Counted from the stretch's first letter, positions 49,581 to 59,119 are shown. The stretch is 64,000 nt of DNA from Longimicrobium sp. (GCF_036388275.1 NZ_DASVSF010000113.1:1-64000), one strand, 5' to 3'. Program-made: numbers and translations. Notes: generated from the letters alone by a model not told the origin.

Positions 49581-50357
49581 TTACGCGGGGTTCGGATCGC
49601 CATACAGGTCGTCCACGTCCGCCGCGGCGAGATCCACCAGGAACCCGCTGATGCGCTCGGCCACGGCGTGGAGGAACGTATCGCCCTTCTCGGGCGTGGC
49701 CGCGGATGGATCGCCCACGCCGGTGTCGGCGGAGATGGCTGTCCAGCGGCGCGGGGCCCAGGCCCAGCCCTCGCGCAGGCCCGCGATCTTCGACTTCTTC
49801 TCCGTCCCCGGCCCCGCCTCGTCCAGCGGCAGCACCAGGTCGGGAGCGATGTGCATCATCACGCTCGTCTCCAGCTCGCCCGCGTGGTCGCCGGGCTCCG
49901 CGAAGAACGGGCGCGGGTCCACGCAGTTCCACCAGTTGATGGCGCAGAGGAAGACGCGCACCTGCGGCTGAAGCTCGCGGATGATGGCGCGGAAGTCGTT
50001 GCCGCCGTGGCCGTTCAAAATCACCAGCTTGCCGATTCCCTGCCCCGCCAGCGAGTGGGCGATATCACGGAGGATGGCGAGCTGCGTGGTGGGATTGACG
50101 TTCAGGCAGAGCGGGATGTCCAGCTGCCCCGTCTGCACGCCGAACGGAACCGTCGGGAGCACGATCACCCGCGCGCCGCGGTCCCACGCCAGCCGCGCGG
50201 ATTCCGCGGCGACGGCGTCGCACTGCAGGGTGTCCGTGGCGTAGGGAAGGTGGTAGTTGTGCGCCTCCGTGGCGCCCCAGGGAAGCACGGCCACGTCGTA
50301 GCGCGTGTCGGCTACCGTCTTCCAGGTGGTCTCGGCAAGAACGTACGGTCGGGCCAC
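49581..50357 (-). CDS. Creatininase-family metal amidohydrolase
   Basis: A 258-aa protein of the creatininase/mycofactocin-degrading family. The two-metal motifs are visible: the Glu/His in PWGATEAHNYHLPYATDT, the later NGHGGNDFRAII, and the ETS in DHAGELETSVMMH. Members hydrolyse creatinine, formamides or cleave guanidino-type bonds, so the true substrate is not certain. GTG at 50357 is preceded by an AGGA seven bases away. No peptide-maturase partners of the mycofactocin type lie nearby. Confidence 0.85.
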   Translation of the reverse strand: MARPYVLAETTWKTVADTRYDVAVLPWGATEAHNYHLPYATDTLQCDAVAAESARLAWDRGARVIVLPTVPFGVQTGQLDIPLCLNVNPTTQLAILRDIAHSLAGQGIGKLVILNGHGGNDFRAIIRELQPQVRVFLCAINWWNCVDPRPFFAEPGDHAGELETSVMMHIAPDLVLPLDEAGPGTEKKSKIAGLREGWAWAPRRWTAISADTGVGDPSAATPEKGDTFLHAVAERISGFLVDLAAADVDDLYGDPNPA

Positions 50358-50427
50358 GGTGCTTCCTCGGTCTGCGGAATGGGGACGAGACGGACGTACG
50401 AAGTACGCGGTGCGGGCAGAACGGACA

Positions 50428-50458
50428 AGCCCCGCGCCGGAAGGTCCGGCGCGGGGCT
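50428..50458 (-). terminator. Terminator after the 227-aa lipoprotein
   Basis: A perfect 14-bp stem, AGCCCCGCGCCGGA and its complement, with an AGG loop, 20 bp past the stop of the 227-aa gene. The minus-strand T run is short (TGTCCGTTCT), so termination strength is moderate. Confidence 0.65.
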
Positions 50459-50478
50459 GTCGTCGTCCCTCCCCTGCT

Positions 50479-51162
50479 TCAGAAGAAGCGGAGGACTTCG
50501 ATCTGCTGGTTGTTGACGGCCCGTCCCTCGAAGCGGACGAAGTCGCCCACGCGCAGCCGGTGGAACTCGTCCATGGTGGCACGGGGCGAATTGGACGGCA
50601 CGTAGGCCGTGGCGTTCACCCCCTGGCGGATCTGGATCACCAGCGAGTTCCGCTGATGGTCCACCTGCGCCACCTGTCCCGAGAACACCTGCGCCTGCCC
50701 GGTCGTGGTGCCGCCCATACCGCCCTGGCCGCTGGTGCCGGGCGCCGGCTGGCCGTTGCGCTCCTGCACGCTCTGCCGTACCTGGATGCGGCCCACGTAG
50801 TACTCGTTCTGCGAAACCTGCTGAATCTCCATGTCGACGACGTCGCCGCGCTCCAGCGCCGTGACGGGGTACTGCTGCTGCTGATACACCACCTGCGTCC
50901 GCTGGTCGTAGCGGATGGAGCCCTGCTGGCCCTGCTGCGTGGAAACGTTGATCACCTGCCGCTGCTGGTCGACGCCCTGCACCTCGACGGTGACGACCCC
51001 GCCCTGCCCCTGCTGGCCGCCCTGCTGCTGGCCGCCGGCGCCCGCCGCCCCGGCGAGAATTTCGCCCAGGGTGCCCAACCCGCCGCCTGCACCCGCGCAG
51101 GCAGTGGTGGACAGGGCCAGTACACAGACCGCCACCCGGCGGCCAAGATGGAGCATGGACAT
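50479..51162 (-). CDS. Lipoprotein-like protein with two OB-type repeats
   Basis: A 227-aa protein. A signal peptide ends at STTAC (Cys 22), a weak lipobox. A low-complexity Gly/Gln linker follows (about 25-55), then two beta-rich segments with similar patterns: VTVEVQGVDQQRQVINVSTQQGQQGSIRYDQRTQVVY...GDVVDMEIQQVSQNEYYVGRIQV, and VFSGQVAQVDHQRNSLVIQIRQGVNATAYVPSN...VGDFVRFEGRAVNNQQIEVLRFF. These resemble a DUF5666-like OB-fold duplication. Function unknown. Confidence 0.75.
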   Translation of the reverse strand: MSMLHLGRRVAVCVLALSTTACAGAGGGLGTLGEILAGAAGAGGQQQGGQQGQGGVVTVEVQGVDQQRQVINVSTQQGQQGSIRYDQRTQVVYQQQQYPVTALERGDVVDMEIQQVSQNEYYVGRIQVRQSVQERNGQPAPGTSGQGGMGGTTTGQAQVFSGQVAQVDHQRNSLVIQIRQGVNATAYVPSNSPRATMDEFHRLRVGDFVRFEGRAVNNQQIEVLRFF

Positions 51163-51496
51163 GCGAAGGCTCCGCGTAGATGGGTTGCACGCTCGTTCGT
51201 TCCGATTGAGGGCTCATCGGGGCAAGAGCAGTGCCGCGCGCCATCTGTATCTCGCGCCGGGGCAAACACATAGAAAAAGCCTCACTGGGTCCCGGGGGTG
51301 GTCCTCCTCAGCGCACGCCGACCGTACCCTCAGGAGGACGGCACCCGCTTCCAAGCAGTTGCCGGGCAAGGGTTTGTGGCACACATCAGGCTGATCGGCC
51401 GTCGTCCACGCGCTCCGTGTGTGTCAGGAACGGGCGACTTCGGGCGTTTATCCGCGTACATCGATCAGACGGATCCGCTTCAAACGCGAGGTGCAG
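51163..51496. other. Divergent intergenic region
   Basis: A 334-bp gap between two genes reading outward. It contains an 8-bp inverted repeat, GTCCTCCT (51301-51308) and AGGAGGAC (51332-51339). No clear promoter or coding region was found. Confidence 0.35.
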
Positions 51497-51829
51497 ATGG
51501 TAAGACGCTTGGTTCTGATGCTTATGGCCGTGGTGCTCGCGGCGGGCTGCGGCCAGTCGACCGCGCCGGAGACGGACGCGTACATCCGGGGCACCGTAAC
51601 ACAGACCGATGGCCCTTCGGGAGCCATGCTGGTGAAGGCGGCCGACCCCGCCGCACGCGTGGAGTCTGCCTGGGTGCGCGTGAACGATCGCACCCGCGTG
51701 GAGCGGAAGAGCCTCGTGCTCCGCGCGGAGCGCCTCGCGCTGGGAGAGATCGTGTCCGTCTGGACCACGGGTGTGGAGATGCGGTCGCTTCCGGTACAGG
51801 TGGTCGCCGCGCGAATCGTGGTCGAGTAG
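51497..51829 (+). CDS. Small lipoprotein
   Basis: A 110-aa protein with a lipobox (VLAAGC; Cys about residue 18) and a compact beta-rich remainder (YIRGTVTQTDGPSGAMLVKAADPAARVESAWVRVNDRTRV...LGEIVSVWTTGVE). The pattern resembles the DUF3221/DUF5666 OB-like lipoproteins. ATG at 51497 has a CGAGGTG before it. A strong terminator follows. Confidence 0.75.
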   Translation: MVRRLVLMLMAVVLAAGCGQSTAPETDAYIRGTVTQTDGPSGAMLVKAADPAARVESAWVRVNDRTRVERKSLVLRAERLALGEIVSVWTTGVEMRSLPVQVVAARIVVE

Positions 51830-51856
51830 CGCCGCGCCTTATCCTGACGCACGGCC

Positions 51857-51892
51857 AAGGGGCCGGCCCCGGTTCGCCGGGTCCGGCCCCTT
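51857..51892 (+). terminator. Strong hairpin terminator
   Basis: AAGGGGCCGG and CCGGCCCCTT close a stem extended by CCCGG/CCGGG around a TTCG tetraloop, with one internal mismatch, followed by CCTCG. It ends the 110-aa lipoprotein transcript; the remaining gap to 52146 shows nothing else clear. Confidence 0.75.
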
Positions 51893-52146
51893 CCTCGTGC
51901 CGTGGCTTTCGTCGACCGGCTTTACGACGAGCAGCTGAGGACCAGCGTGCGGCCCCACTCGATGGCATTTTGTCGGGTCCGCCGTCGGCAACCGCTCGGC
52001 CACGCGGACCCCTTTCGATGGAAAGATGCGTGCTTGCAACGAGTTACAGACTCGCATTCCGCGCACGATGGAACCGCGTTGCTGGCCCGTGCCCGACCGC
52101 GTAGCTTGCCGAAGCATCCCTGTCGGCTCACCACCCGAAGCGCGCG

Positions 52147-53625
52147 ATGAAACCCATCAACCTTCTTGTCCTCGGCTCGGCGCTGGCGCTGGGCGCCTGC
52201 GCGACCGCCGCCTCTGCGCCCGGCGGTGGCGGATCGGGCGCGGCGGCGATCACCGCGGACGACCTGCGGCGCGACCTCTTCTTCCTCTCCAGCGACTCCA
52301 TGCGCGGGCGGCTCGGGGCGACCGAGGACGAGCTTCGCGCGTCGGTGTGGCTGGCCGAGCAGGCGCGGCGGATCGGGATGGAGCCGGCGGGGGACGACGG
52401 GACGTACTTCCAGTTCTTTCCCCTGCGCCGCTTCCGCCTGTCGGGGGAGAGCACGGTAAACGTCGGCGGCCGGCCGTTGCGGCTGTGGCGGGACGTCATC
52501 GTGATGGGGCCGGTGGATGCCCGCGTCGATGCGCCGATGATGGTGGCCGATGGTACGCTGATCCCCGCGGGCGGAGCGGCGGGGCGCGTGGTGGTGGCCG
52601 CGCTGCGGCAGCCGCCGAATCCGCCACCGGCCGACGTCAGCCTGCGGGAGTATCGCTACACGGCGTCAGCCGTGGCGGCGCAGCGGAACGCGCTGTCGGC
52701 GGCCACGCCGGCGGCGATCGTGCTCGTGGCCGATTCGGTGGGGCTGATGGCCTTCGACAACATGGTCAAGTTTCAGCGCCAGGGCCGCTACCTGCTGGAC
52801 ACGGCCGGGGTGAACCCGCGGGCCGGCGTGTCGCCCATCCCCGTCTTCCTCGTGCGGCCGGGCGTGATCCCCGCCGGCACCGAGGGGCTGCGGCTTACGG
52901 CGGACCTGCGGACAGAAAGCTTCGTCTACCCATCCGTGAACGTGGTCGCGCGCGTGCCGGGAAGTGACCCGGCCGTCCGCGGCGAGCACGTGGTGTTCAG
53001 CGGCCACCAGGACCACGACGGCGTGCACCACCCGGTGAACGGCGACAGCATCTGGAACGGCGCCGACGACAACGCCACGGTCAGCGTCGCGCTTCTCGCC
53101 ATCGACCGTGCGTTCGTGCGGCAGCCGGGGCGGCGGAGCGCGCTGTTCGTGTGGCACGGCGCGGAAGAGCGCGGGCTGCTGGGCAGCAACTGGTACGCGC
53201 GCACCCCCACTGTTCCGAAGGCGTCGCTCGTGGCCGTGCTGAACGGCGACATGATCGGCCGCAACCACCCGGATTCCGCCGCGCTGCTGGGGATGATTCC
53301 GCCGCACCGCAACAGCACCGCGCTGGTGGAGATGGCGATGGCGGCCAACCCCGGCTTCGCGATCGACTCCACCTGGGACGCGCCGTCGCATCCGGAGGGC
53401 TGGTACTTCCGCAGCGATCACCTGCCCTACGCCCGCGCGGGCATCCCGGCGATCTTCTTCACCACGCTGCTGCACCCGGACTACCACACGCCCGAGGACG
53501 AGCCCGAGCGCATCGACATCACCAAGCTGGAGCGGATGACGCGCTGGATGTACGCCACCGGGTGGGCGGTCGCCAACGCCCCTCAGCGGCCAGCGGTGGA
53601 TCCGGGCTTCCGGTTGGAGCGATGA
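52147..53625 (+). CDS. M28-family zinc aminopeptidase, lipoprotein
   Basis: A 492-aa peptidase. Lipobox LGAC (Cys about residue 18). The M28 catalytic domain is intact: GHQDHDG with the metal His and Asp, NGADDNATVS, WHGAEERGLLGS with the catalytic and bridging Glu, LNGDMIGR with Asp, and HPDYHTPEDEPERIDI with His. A PA-like inserted region lies between the signal and the catalytic core. It should trim peptides outside the cytoplasm. ATG at 52147. Confidence 0.93.
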   Translation: MKPINLLVLGSALALGACATAASAPGGGGSGAAAITADDLRRDLFFLSSDSMRGRLGATEDELRASVWLAEQARRIGMEPAGDDGTYFQFFPLRRFRLSGESTVNVGGRPLRLWRDVIVMGPVDARVDAPMMVADGTLIPAGGAAGRVVVAALRQPPNPPPADVSLREYRYTASAVAAQRNALSAATPAAIVLVADSVGLMAFDNMVKFQRQGRYLLDTAGVNPRAGVSPIPVFLVRPGVIPAGTEGLRLTADLRTESFVYPSVNVVARVPGSDPAVRGEHVVFSGHQDHDGVHHPVNGDSIWNGADDNATVSVALLAIDRAFVRQPGRRSALFVWHGAEERGLLGSNWYARTPTVPKASLVAVLNGDMIGRNHPDSAALLGMIPPHRNSTALVEMAMAANPGFAIDSTWDAPSHPEGWYFRSDHLPYARAGIPAIFFTTLLHPDYHTPEDEPERIDITKLERMTRWMYATGWAVANAPQRPAVDPGFRLER

Positions 53626-53696
53626 GGGAAACGAGCGAGCCGCTGTGCCGGATGGCGGGCTGACGATTACGCGCGGAAAAACAGGAGGGAGGCCGG

Positions 53697-54155
53697 ATGA
53701 GCAGGTGGGGCGATCCGGAAGAATGGGCGCGGCTGGTGACGTCCGAGGGGTGCCCCATCTGCACCGGCGGCGGCCCGACGCACATCATCGCCGAGTTGGA
53801 AGTATCGTGGCTGACGATGGGTGATGACCCGGGCCCGCTTCCCGGCTCGTGCGCGCTGTTCCTGCGACGCCACGCCGTGGAACTGCACGAACTGGAGCCA
53901 GACGAGGGCTGCGCCTACATGCGCGACATCCAGCGGGTTTCACGCGCAGTGAAGGAAGCGACGGGTGCCGTGAAGATGAACTACGAGATCCACGGCAACA
54001 CCATCCCGCACCTGCACACGCATTTCTTCCCGCGCTACCCCGGCGATGCGTTCGAGGGCCGGCCCATCGATCCCCGCCAGCCGCCCCACACGACCGTCAT
54101 CACGGGACATGCGGCGCTGAAACGGCGCATCATCTCCGCACTCCAGGGCTACTGA
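53697..54155 (+). CDS. HIT-family hydrolase
   Basis: A 152-aa protein with the histidine triad HLHTHFFPR preceded by NYEIHGNTIP. HIT proteins hydrolyse nucleoside phosphoramidates or dinucleoside polyphosphates. The N-terminal C-P-I-C in EGCPICTGGG could bind a metal. ATG at 53697 with GGAGG upstream. It begins 71 bp after the M28 gene and may share its transcript. Confidence 0.85.
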   Translation: MSRWGDPEEWARLVTSEGCPICTGGGPTHIIAELEVSWLTMGDDPGPLPGSCALFLRRHAVELHELEPDEGCAYMRDIQRVSRAVKEATGAVKMNYEIHGNTIPHLHTHFFPRYPGDAFEGRPIDPRQPPHTTVITGHAALKRRIISALQGY

Positions 54156-54279
54156 CGGCACGCGGACAGCCTTCGTCCGGTATCCGCCATTCCGCACTGT
54201 CGCCCGGTATCGACCGTGAATAGTTTCACCCCACAGATCCGAGCGTTCGAGCGTCTCCGCCTTCGGTCGATTAGGTTTC

Positions 54280-54822
54280 ATGAAATCAGCCCCTCCCGAG
54301 GTTCCGCCCCACGTTCGCGCCGCTTCGTGGCTGTTTGTCTGTATAGGCCTGCTGGGAGCCTTGACCGCCCTGGCGAAGGGCTGGAGGAGCCTGGACGGAT
54401 GGATCTCGATCGCCACGCTTGCGGCGTTTGCGCTGTTTTTCCTGCCCTTCGCCCGGAACCGCGATCCGGGAGACTTCTCCGAACGGCTCGGCGCGCTGGC
54501 GGGGTTCCTCCTGCTGACGAATGACGGCGAGATGCTGTCATCGCTGCCACGCGGGTACGTGGCCGTCCCCCTCGCCTGGGCCCTTTTCACCGCGGCCGTG
54601 CTGTTGGCCCGGCGCCCGGTCGGAAGGCGAATGCAGCTGCTGAGGGGCGCTGGACTCGTCGGAATGGTGAGCGTCGCGTTCTGGCCTGGTATCTGGCCCG
54701 CGGACGCAACGCTCTTCCGACGCATCGACGTTCAAGTTTCCCTGGCTCTGGCGATCTTCTCAGCGGGCTTGTTACTGCGCCTACTCGCGCGCCCCGCCCC
54801 AGCCCAGCCGGACCCGGCGTAA
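54280..54822 (+). CDS. Integral membrane protein, five to six predicted helices
   Basis: A 180-aa protein with hydrophobic segments near residues 13-33, 42-57, 70-82, 92-110, 121-137 and 148-168. No catalytic motif or recognised family. The C-terminus is Pro-rich. ATG at 54280. It faces the DmpA gene tail to tail with nine bases between the stops. Confidence 0.7.
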   Translation: MKSAPPEVPPHVRAASWLFVCIGLLGALTALAKGWRSLDGWISIATLAAFALFFLPFARNRDPGDFSERLGALAGFLLLTNDGEMLSSLPRGYVAVPLAWALFTAAVLLARRPVGRRMQLLRGAGLVGMVSVAFWPGIWPADATLFRRIDVQVSLALAIFSAGLLLRLLARPAPAQPDPA

Positions 54823-54831
54823 CCGCGAGCG

Positions 54832-56067
54832 TTACTGTCGCGCGGGCGGCGCCAGACGATTGTAGCGGGCCAGGATTTCGCGCAGGCGGTCGTGGGGCAG
54901 GGCGTGCGCGCGCAGGTCGTCGATGCCCGTCATCGTCTCCGCGGCGACGAGGGCGTTGGTGATCGCCTCCTCCGTCGCCTGAACGGTGGCGGTAAAGAGC
55001 GGGTCCAGGCGGTCGTTGGGGAGCATGGTCAGCGCGGGCGTGCCCGTGGCGACCGCCGCGCCGGGGTTGGCGATAGAAAAAGCAACGAAGATGTCGCCCG
55101 AGTAGTGGCTGGCGATGCTGCCGTGCCGCCCCAGCCCCAGCGCGGTCCGCTTCACCAGCCGCTCCAGCTGGTGCGGAAGGAGCGGCGCGTCCGTGGCGAC
55201 CACGATGATGATGGACCCGCTCTCCTCCTGCCGCGGCTCGACCAGGGCCGACACGCGCTGCCCGCAGCGCGGCGTGGTGCGCATCCACTCCTGCACCGGC
55301 GGGCGGTCCGTCGCCAGGCACACGCCCGGCTCCGTCAGCTCCTGCCCCACCGGCACCCCGGCGATGCGCAGCGCCCGCTGCCCGCCGTAGTTGCACTGCA
55401 CCAGCACCCCCACCGTGTACCCGCCCGCCGCCGCGGCCACCGTGCGCGACGACGTGCCGATCCCGCCCTTGAAGCCGTGGCAGATCATCCCCGTTCCGCC
55501 ACCGACGCCGCCCTCCGCCACGGGACCGCCGGCGGCGCCGTCCAGCGCGGAAAAGACGTGCTCGGGGCGAACGTGAAAGCCGTTGATGTCATTCAGGCGG
55601 CCGTCCCAGGTCTCGGCGACCACGGGCAGCGCCCACTGGAAGCCCGGGTACTTCCTGACCATCCACTGGATGACGGCATCGCGCGCCACGCCCACGCTGT
55701 GGGTGTTCGTGATGAGCACGGGGCCCTCCAGGAACCCGGACTCGTCGATCCACGTCGTGCCCGTCATCTCGCCATTGCCGTTCAACGAGAACCAGGCGGC
55801 GAAGACGGGATCGTTGGATTCGCGCCCGCGCGGAAGCACGGCCGTCACCCCGGTCCGCACCGGCCCCTGGCCCACGACGAGCGGGCCGCTCCCGGAAATC
55901 AGCGTGGTGTGCCCCACCTGAACGCCCGCCACGTCCGTGATGCCGTTCAGGGGGCCGGGCGTGCCATCGAACGGAACGCCGAGGTCGCGCGCCCGGGGCC
56001 GGGACTGCGCGTCGGCCGACACGGCGAGCAGCGCCAGCGCGGCGAGCGCGAGAGCAAGGCGGGGCAT
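54832..56067 (-). CDS. DmpA-type (S58) L-aminopeptidase/D-esterase, periplasmic
   Basis: A 411-aa autoprocessing peptidase. A signal peptide (LALALAALALLAVSADA) is followed by ARDLGVPFDGTPGPLNGITDVAGVQVGHTTL, the family N-terminus, and then MICHGFKGGIGTSSRTV. The segment EESGSIIIVVATDAPLLPHQL contains the Gly-Ser at which DmpA cleaves itself, with that Ser as nucleophile. DmpA and BapA hydrolyse short peptides with N-terminal beta-amino acids, among others. It ends a three-gene unit with a class III aminotransferase and MmsA, and could supply them with substrate. ATG at 56067. Confidence 0.93.
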   Translation of the reverse strand: MPRLALALAALALLAVSADAQSRPRARDLGVPFDGTPGPLNGITDVAGVQVGHTTLISGSGPLVVGQGPVRTGVTAVLPRGRESNDPVFAAWFSLNGNGEMTGTTWIDESGFLEGPVLITNTHSVGVARDAVIQWMVRKYPGFQWALPVVAETWDGRLNDINGFHVRPEHVFSALDGAAGGPVAEGGVGGGTGMICHGFKGGIGTSSRTVAAAAGGYTVGVLVQCNYGGQRALRIAGVPVGQELTEPGVCLATDRPPVQEWMRTTPRCGQRVSALVEPRQEESGSIIIVVATDAPLLPHQLERLVKRTALGLGRHGSIASHYSGDIFVAFSIANPGAAVATGTPALTMLPNDRLDPLFTATVQATEEAITNALVAAETMTGIDDLRAHALPHDRLREILARYNRLAPPARQ

Positions 56068-56071
56068 GGGC

Positions 56072-57433
56072 TCAGCCCTCCACGCGCGAGAACGCCCGGT
56101 CCAGCACGTCCAGCGCAAAGTCTGCGTCCGCCGCCGTGATGCACATGGGCGGCTTGATGCGCAGCACGTTGCCATCCAGCCCACCCTTGCCCACCAGCAC
56201 GCCCATCTCGCGGCAGGCCTCCAGCACCTCCGCCGTCTCCTCCTTGGCCGGGGTGCGCGCGGCGCGGTCCTTTACCAGCTCCACCCCCAGCATCAGCCCC
56301 ATCCCGCGCACGTCGCCGATCAGCGGGTGCCGCTCCTGCAGCGCGCGCAGCCCCGCCATCAGCCGCCCGCCGATCACCCGGGCGTTCTCCTGCAGCCCCT
56401 CGTCGTCGATCACGTCCAGCACCGCCAGCCCCGCCGCCATGGCCACCGCGTTGCCGCCGAAGGTGTTGAAGTGGATGCGCTGCGCCAGCTTCTCCGCGAT
56501 CTCGCGGCGAGTGGTGACGGCAGCCATCGGCACGCCGTTGCCGAGCCCCTTGGCCATCGTCACGATGTCGGGAACCACGCCGGAGTTCTGGAAACCCCAG
56601 TAGTTTTCCCCCGTCCGCCCGAAGCCGGTCTGCACCTCGTCGGCGATGCACAGGCCGCCGTGCTCGCGGGTGATGCGGTACGCTTCGGCCAGGTAGCCGG
56701 CGGAGCCGCGGGTGGCGCCCCCCACGCCCTGGATGGGCTCGGAGATGAAGGCGGCGATGCGCCCCGGCGTGGCGTATCGGATGGTCTCGCGGATGTCGTC
56801 CGCGCTGCGGCGGGCGATCTCGTCCGGCGTGCCGTCCAGCGAGCTGCGGTACGGGTCCGGGCACATCGTGTGGTGGATGCCTGCGTTCACCTGGGTGGGA
56901 AACTTCCAGGTGTGGTGCGAGGTGAGCCCCATGGACGTGGGCGAGCCGCCGTGGTAGGCGTTGCGCACCGCGATCACGTCATTGTTGCCGGTGAACAGCC
57001 GGGCCATGGTGATGGCCAGGTCGACGGCCTCGCTGCCGCTGTTGACGAAGTAGGTGACGTCGAGCCCCTCGGGCAGCTTGGACGCCAGCTTGCGCGCCAG
57101 CTGCGGCAGGTTTGGATGAAGGTAGATGGTGGTGGCGTGCTGCAGCGTCTCCACCTGCTGGCGAACGGCCTCCACGACGCGTGGGTGGCAGTGCCCGCAG
57201 GCGACGGTGACGATGCCGGCGAACATGTCCAGGTACCGACGGCCCGTTTCGTCGAACAGGTACTGCATCTTTCCTTCGACGATCATCAGCGGGTCGCGGT
57301 ACAGCGTGAACACCGCGGGGTTCACGTACTGCTTCCGCATCGCCAGCACTTCTTCGCGCGAGGGGCCCCGGTACGGCTGGGGCACGTGCTCGAACGCGGG
57401 CATCTCGACGGGTGCGGCCAGGAGATCGGTCAT
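56072..57433 (-). CDS. Class III aminotransferase, AGXT2-like
   Basis: A 453-aa PLP enzyme. The catalytic Lys is in VTMAKGLGNGVPMAAV, and FVNSGSEAVDLAITMAR and ISEPIQGVGGA are typical. The overall match is to alanine-glyoxylate/beta-aminoisobutyrate-pyruvate transaminases. With MmsA directly upstream, the likely substrates are beta-alanine or beta-aminoisobutyrate, giving malonate or methylmalonate semialdehyde. It starts 63 bp after MmsA and ends four bases before the DmpA start. Confidence 0.92.
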   Translation of the reverse strand: MTDLLAAPVEMPAFEHVPQPYRGPSREEVLAMRKQYVNPAVFTLYRDPLMIVEGKMQYLFDETGRRYLDMFAGIVTVACGHCHPRVVEAVRQQVETLQHATTIYLHPNLPQLARKLASKLPEGLDVTYFVNSGSEAVDLAITMARLFTGNNDVIAVRNAYHGGSPTSMGLTSHHTWKFPTQVNAGIHHTMCPDPYRSSLDGTPDEIARRSADDIRETIRYATPGRIAAFISEPIQGVGGATRGSAGYLAEAYRITREHGGLCIADEVQTGFGRTGENYWGFQNSGVVPDIVTMAKGLGNGVPMAAVTTRREIAEKLAQRIHFNTFGGNAVAMAAGLAVLDVIDDEGLQENARVIGGRLMAGLRALQERHPLIGDVRGMGLMLGVELVKDRAARTPAKEETAEVLEACREMGVLVGKGGLDGNVLRIKPPMCITAADADFALDVLDRAFSRVEG

Positions 57434-57496
57434 CGGGCAAGCATCGATAAGGAGAATCGGGTTCCCGCCGGCGCGGCGGGATCCGCGGTGCAGAAG

Positions 57497-58999
57497 CTAC
57501 GACATCCAGTTGACGCCGGCCTCGCGGTTCCACTTGGTCGTGGTCTTCTTGGAGCGCGTCCAGAACTCGATGGAGCTGCGGCCGGTAAGGTCGCCCACGC
57601 CAAAGCGCGAGTCGTTCCATCCCCCGAACCCGAACGGCTCGCGGGGCACCGGCACGCCCACGTTCACGCCCACCATCCCCGCGCTGGCGCGCTCCGCGAC
57701 GTAGCGGGCCAGCCCGCCGCTCTCGGTGAAGACGGAGGCCGCGTTGCCGTAGGGCGAACGGTTCTCGATCTCCAGCGCCCCGTCCACGTCCGCCGCGCGC
57801 ACGATGGCCAGCACGGGCCCGAACACCTCTTCGCGGGCGATGGCCATGTCGGGCCTCACGTGGTCGATCACCGTCGGGCCGACATAGAAGCCGCCCTCGC
57901 ACCCCGGGACGGCGGCGTTCCGCCCATCCAGCAGCACCTTTGCGCCCCCCTGCTCAGCCTCGGTGATGTACCGCTCGATGCGCGCCTTCGCCTCGGCCGA
58001 GATCACCGGCCCCAGGGCCTCTCCCGGCACCGCCGCGCGGGCCTGCGCCACGATGCGCTGAATGAGCGCGTCCGTATCCGCGACGGCGACCAGGACGGAC
58101 GCCGCCATGCAGCGCTGCCCCGTGCACCCGGCCATGGAGGCGGCGATGTTGCTGGACGCCATCTCCGCGTCCGCATCGGGCATCAGCAGGATGTGGTTCT
58201 TGGCCCCGCCCAGGGCTAGGACGCGCTTCAGGTTCCCGGTCCCGCGGCGGTAGACCGCCTGCGCGACGCGAGTGGACCCCACGAAACTCACCGCCTGGAT
58301 GTCGGGATGGTCGCACAGCGCCTCCACCACCTCCTGCGCGCCGTTGACGATGTTGAACACCCCCGCCGGCAGCCCGGCCTCCGCGAGCAGCGCGGCGATG
58401 CGGCCGGCGGAAAGCGGCACCAGTTCCGAGGGCTTGAGGACCATGCAGTTGCCCAGCGCGAGTGCGTTGGGAATGGTCCAGTGGGGCACCATGCTGGGAA
58501 AGTTGAACGGGACGATGGAGGCCACCACGCCCAGGGGATAGCGGTCCACGCGGCACTCCACGCCCTTGCTGACCTCCATCACCTCGCCGGCCGTGATCTG
58601 CGGAAGCGAGCAGGCGAACTCGGTGAGCTCGATGGCCTTCAGCACCTCGGCCTGGGCCTCGGAGTACACCTTGCCGTGCTCCTCCACGATCAGCCGGCTC
58701 AGCTCGTCCAGGTCGCGCTCCAGCAGCGCCCGGTAGCGGTAGAACACCTGCACCCGCTCCTTGATGGGCGTCTCCGCCCAGCCCCGGAACGCCTTCCGCG
58801 CGGCGGCGACGGCCTTGTCCACGGCGGCGCTGGACGACAGCGGGACACGGGCGATGACGCCGCCGTCGCCCGGGTTCAGCACGTCCAGCAGCGGCCCGTC
58901 GCCCGGCACGAACTGGCCCCCGACGTAGTTCCGCACGTCGGCGTACTTGAGCGCCGGGGCGGCGGTCGGGGCTTCGGGCGCCGAAAGGGTGGACTGCAT
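57497..58999 (-). CDS. mmsA: MmsA, (methyl)malonate-semialdehyde dehydrogenase (acylating)
   Basis: A 500-aa NAD-dependent CoA-acylating aldehyde dehydrogenase. The nucleophile Cys is in GCTGQRCMAAS, and VPFNFPSMVPHWTIPNAL, ERVQVFYRYRALLE and YGNAASVFTESGGLARY are characteristic of MmsA. It converts methylmalonate semialdehyde to propionyl-CoA, and malonate semialdehyde to acetyl-CoA, in valine, pyrimidine and beta-amino acid breakdown. The ATG at 58999 gives the usual length. It is the first gene of the unit. Confidence 0.95.
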   Translation of the reverse strand: MQSTLSAPEAPTAAPALKYADVRNYVGGQFVPGDGPLLDVLNPGDGGVIARVPLSSSAAVDKAVAAARKAFRGWAETPIKERVQVFYRYRALLERDLDELSRLIVEEHGKVYSEAQAEVLKAIELTEFACSLPQITAGEVMEVSKGVECRVDRYPLGVVASIVPFNFPSMVPHWTIPNALALGNCMVLKPSELVPLSAGRIAALLAEAGLPAGVFNIVNGAQEVVEALCDHPDIQAVSFVGSTRVAQAVYRRGTGNLKRVLALGGAKNHILLMPDADAEMASSNIAASMAGCTGQRCMAASVLVAVADTDALIQRIVAQARAAVPGEALGPVISAEAKARIERYITEAEQGGAKVLLDGRNAAVPGCEGGFYVGPTVIDHVRPDMAIAREEVFGPVLAIVRAADVDGALEIENRSPYGNAASVFTESGGLARYVAERASAGMVGVNVGVPVPREPFGFGGWNDSRFGVGDLTGRSSIEFWTRSKKTTTKWNREAGVNWMS

Positions 59000-59119
59000 G
59001 ATGTCGTCGTTTCGTGGGAAAGGGCCGGGTGGATGGATGCTATCGAGAACCCGTGCGCCGCGCCATGGCCCGACCGCCGCCGAGGACGCGCGGTGTGAAA
59101 GCTGCACCCAATCCGAGGG

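Noticed and set aside
49581..50582. Longer form of the creatininase gene starting near 50582
   Set aside because: The added N-terminus is low-complexity and overlaps the terminator and the next gene. The GTG at 50357 has a ribosome site and opens the conserved domain.
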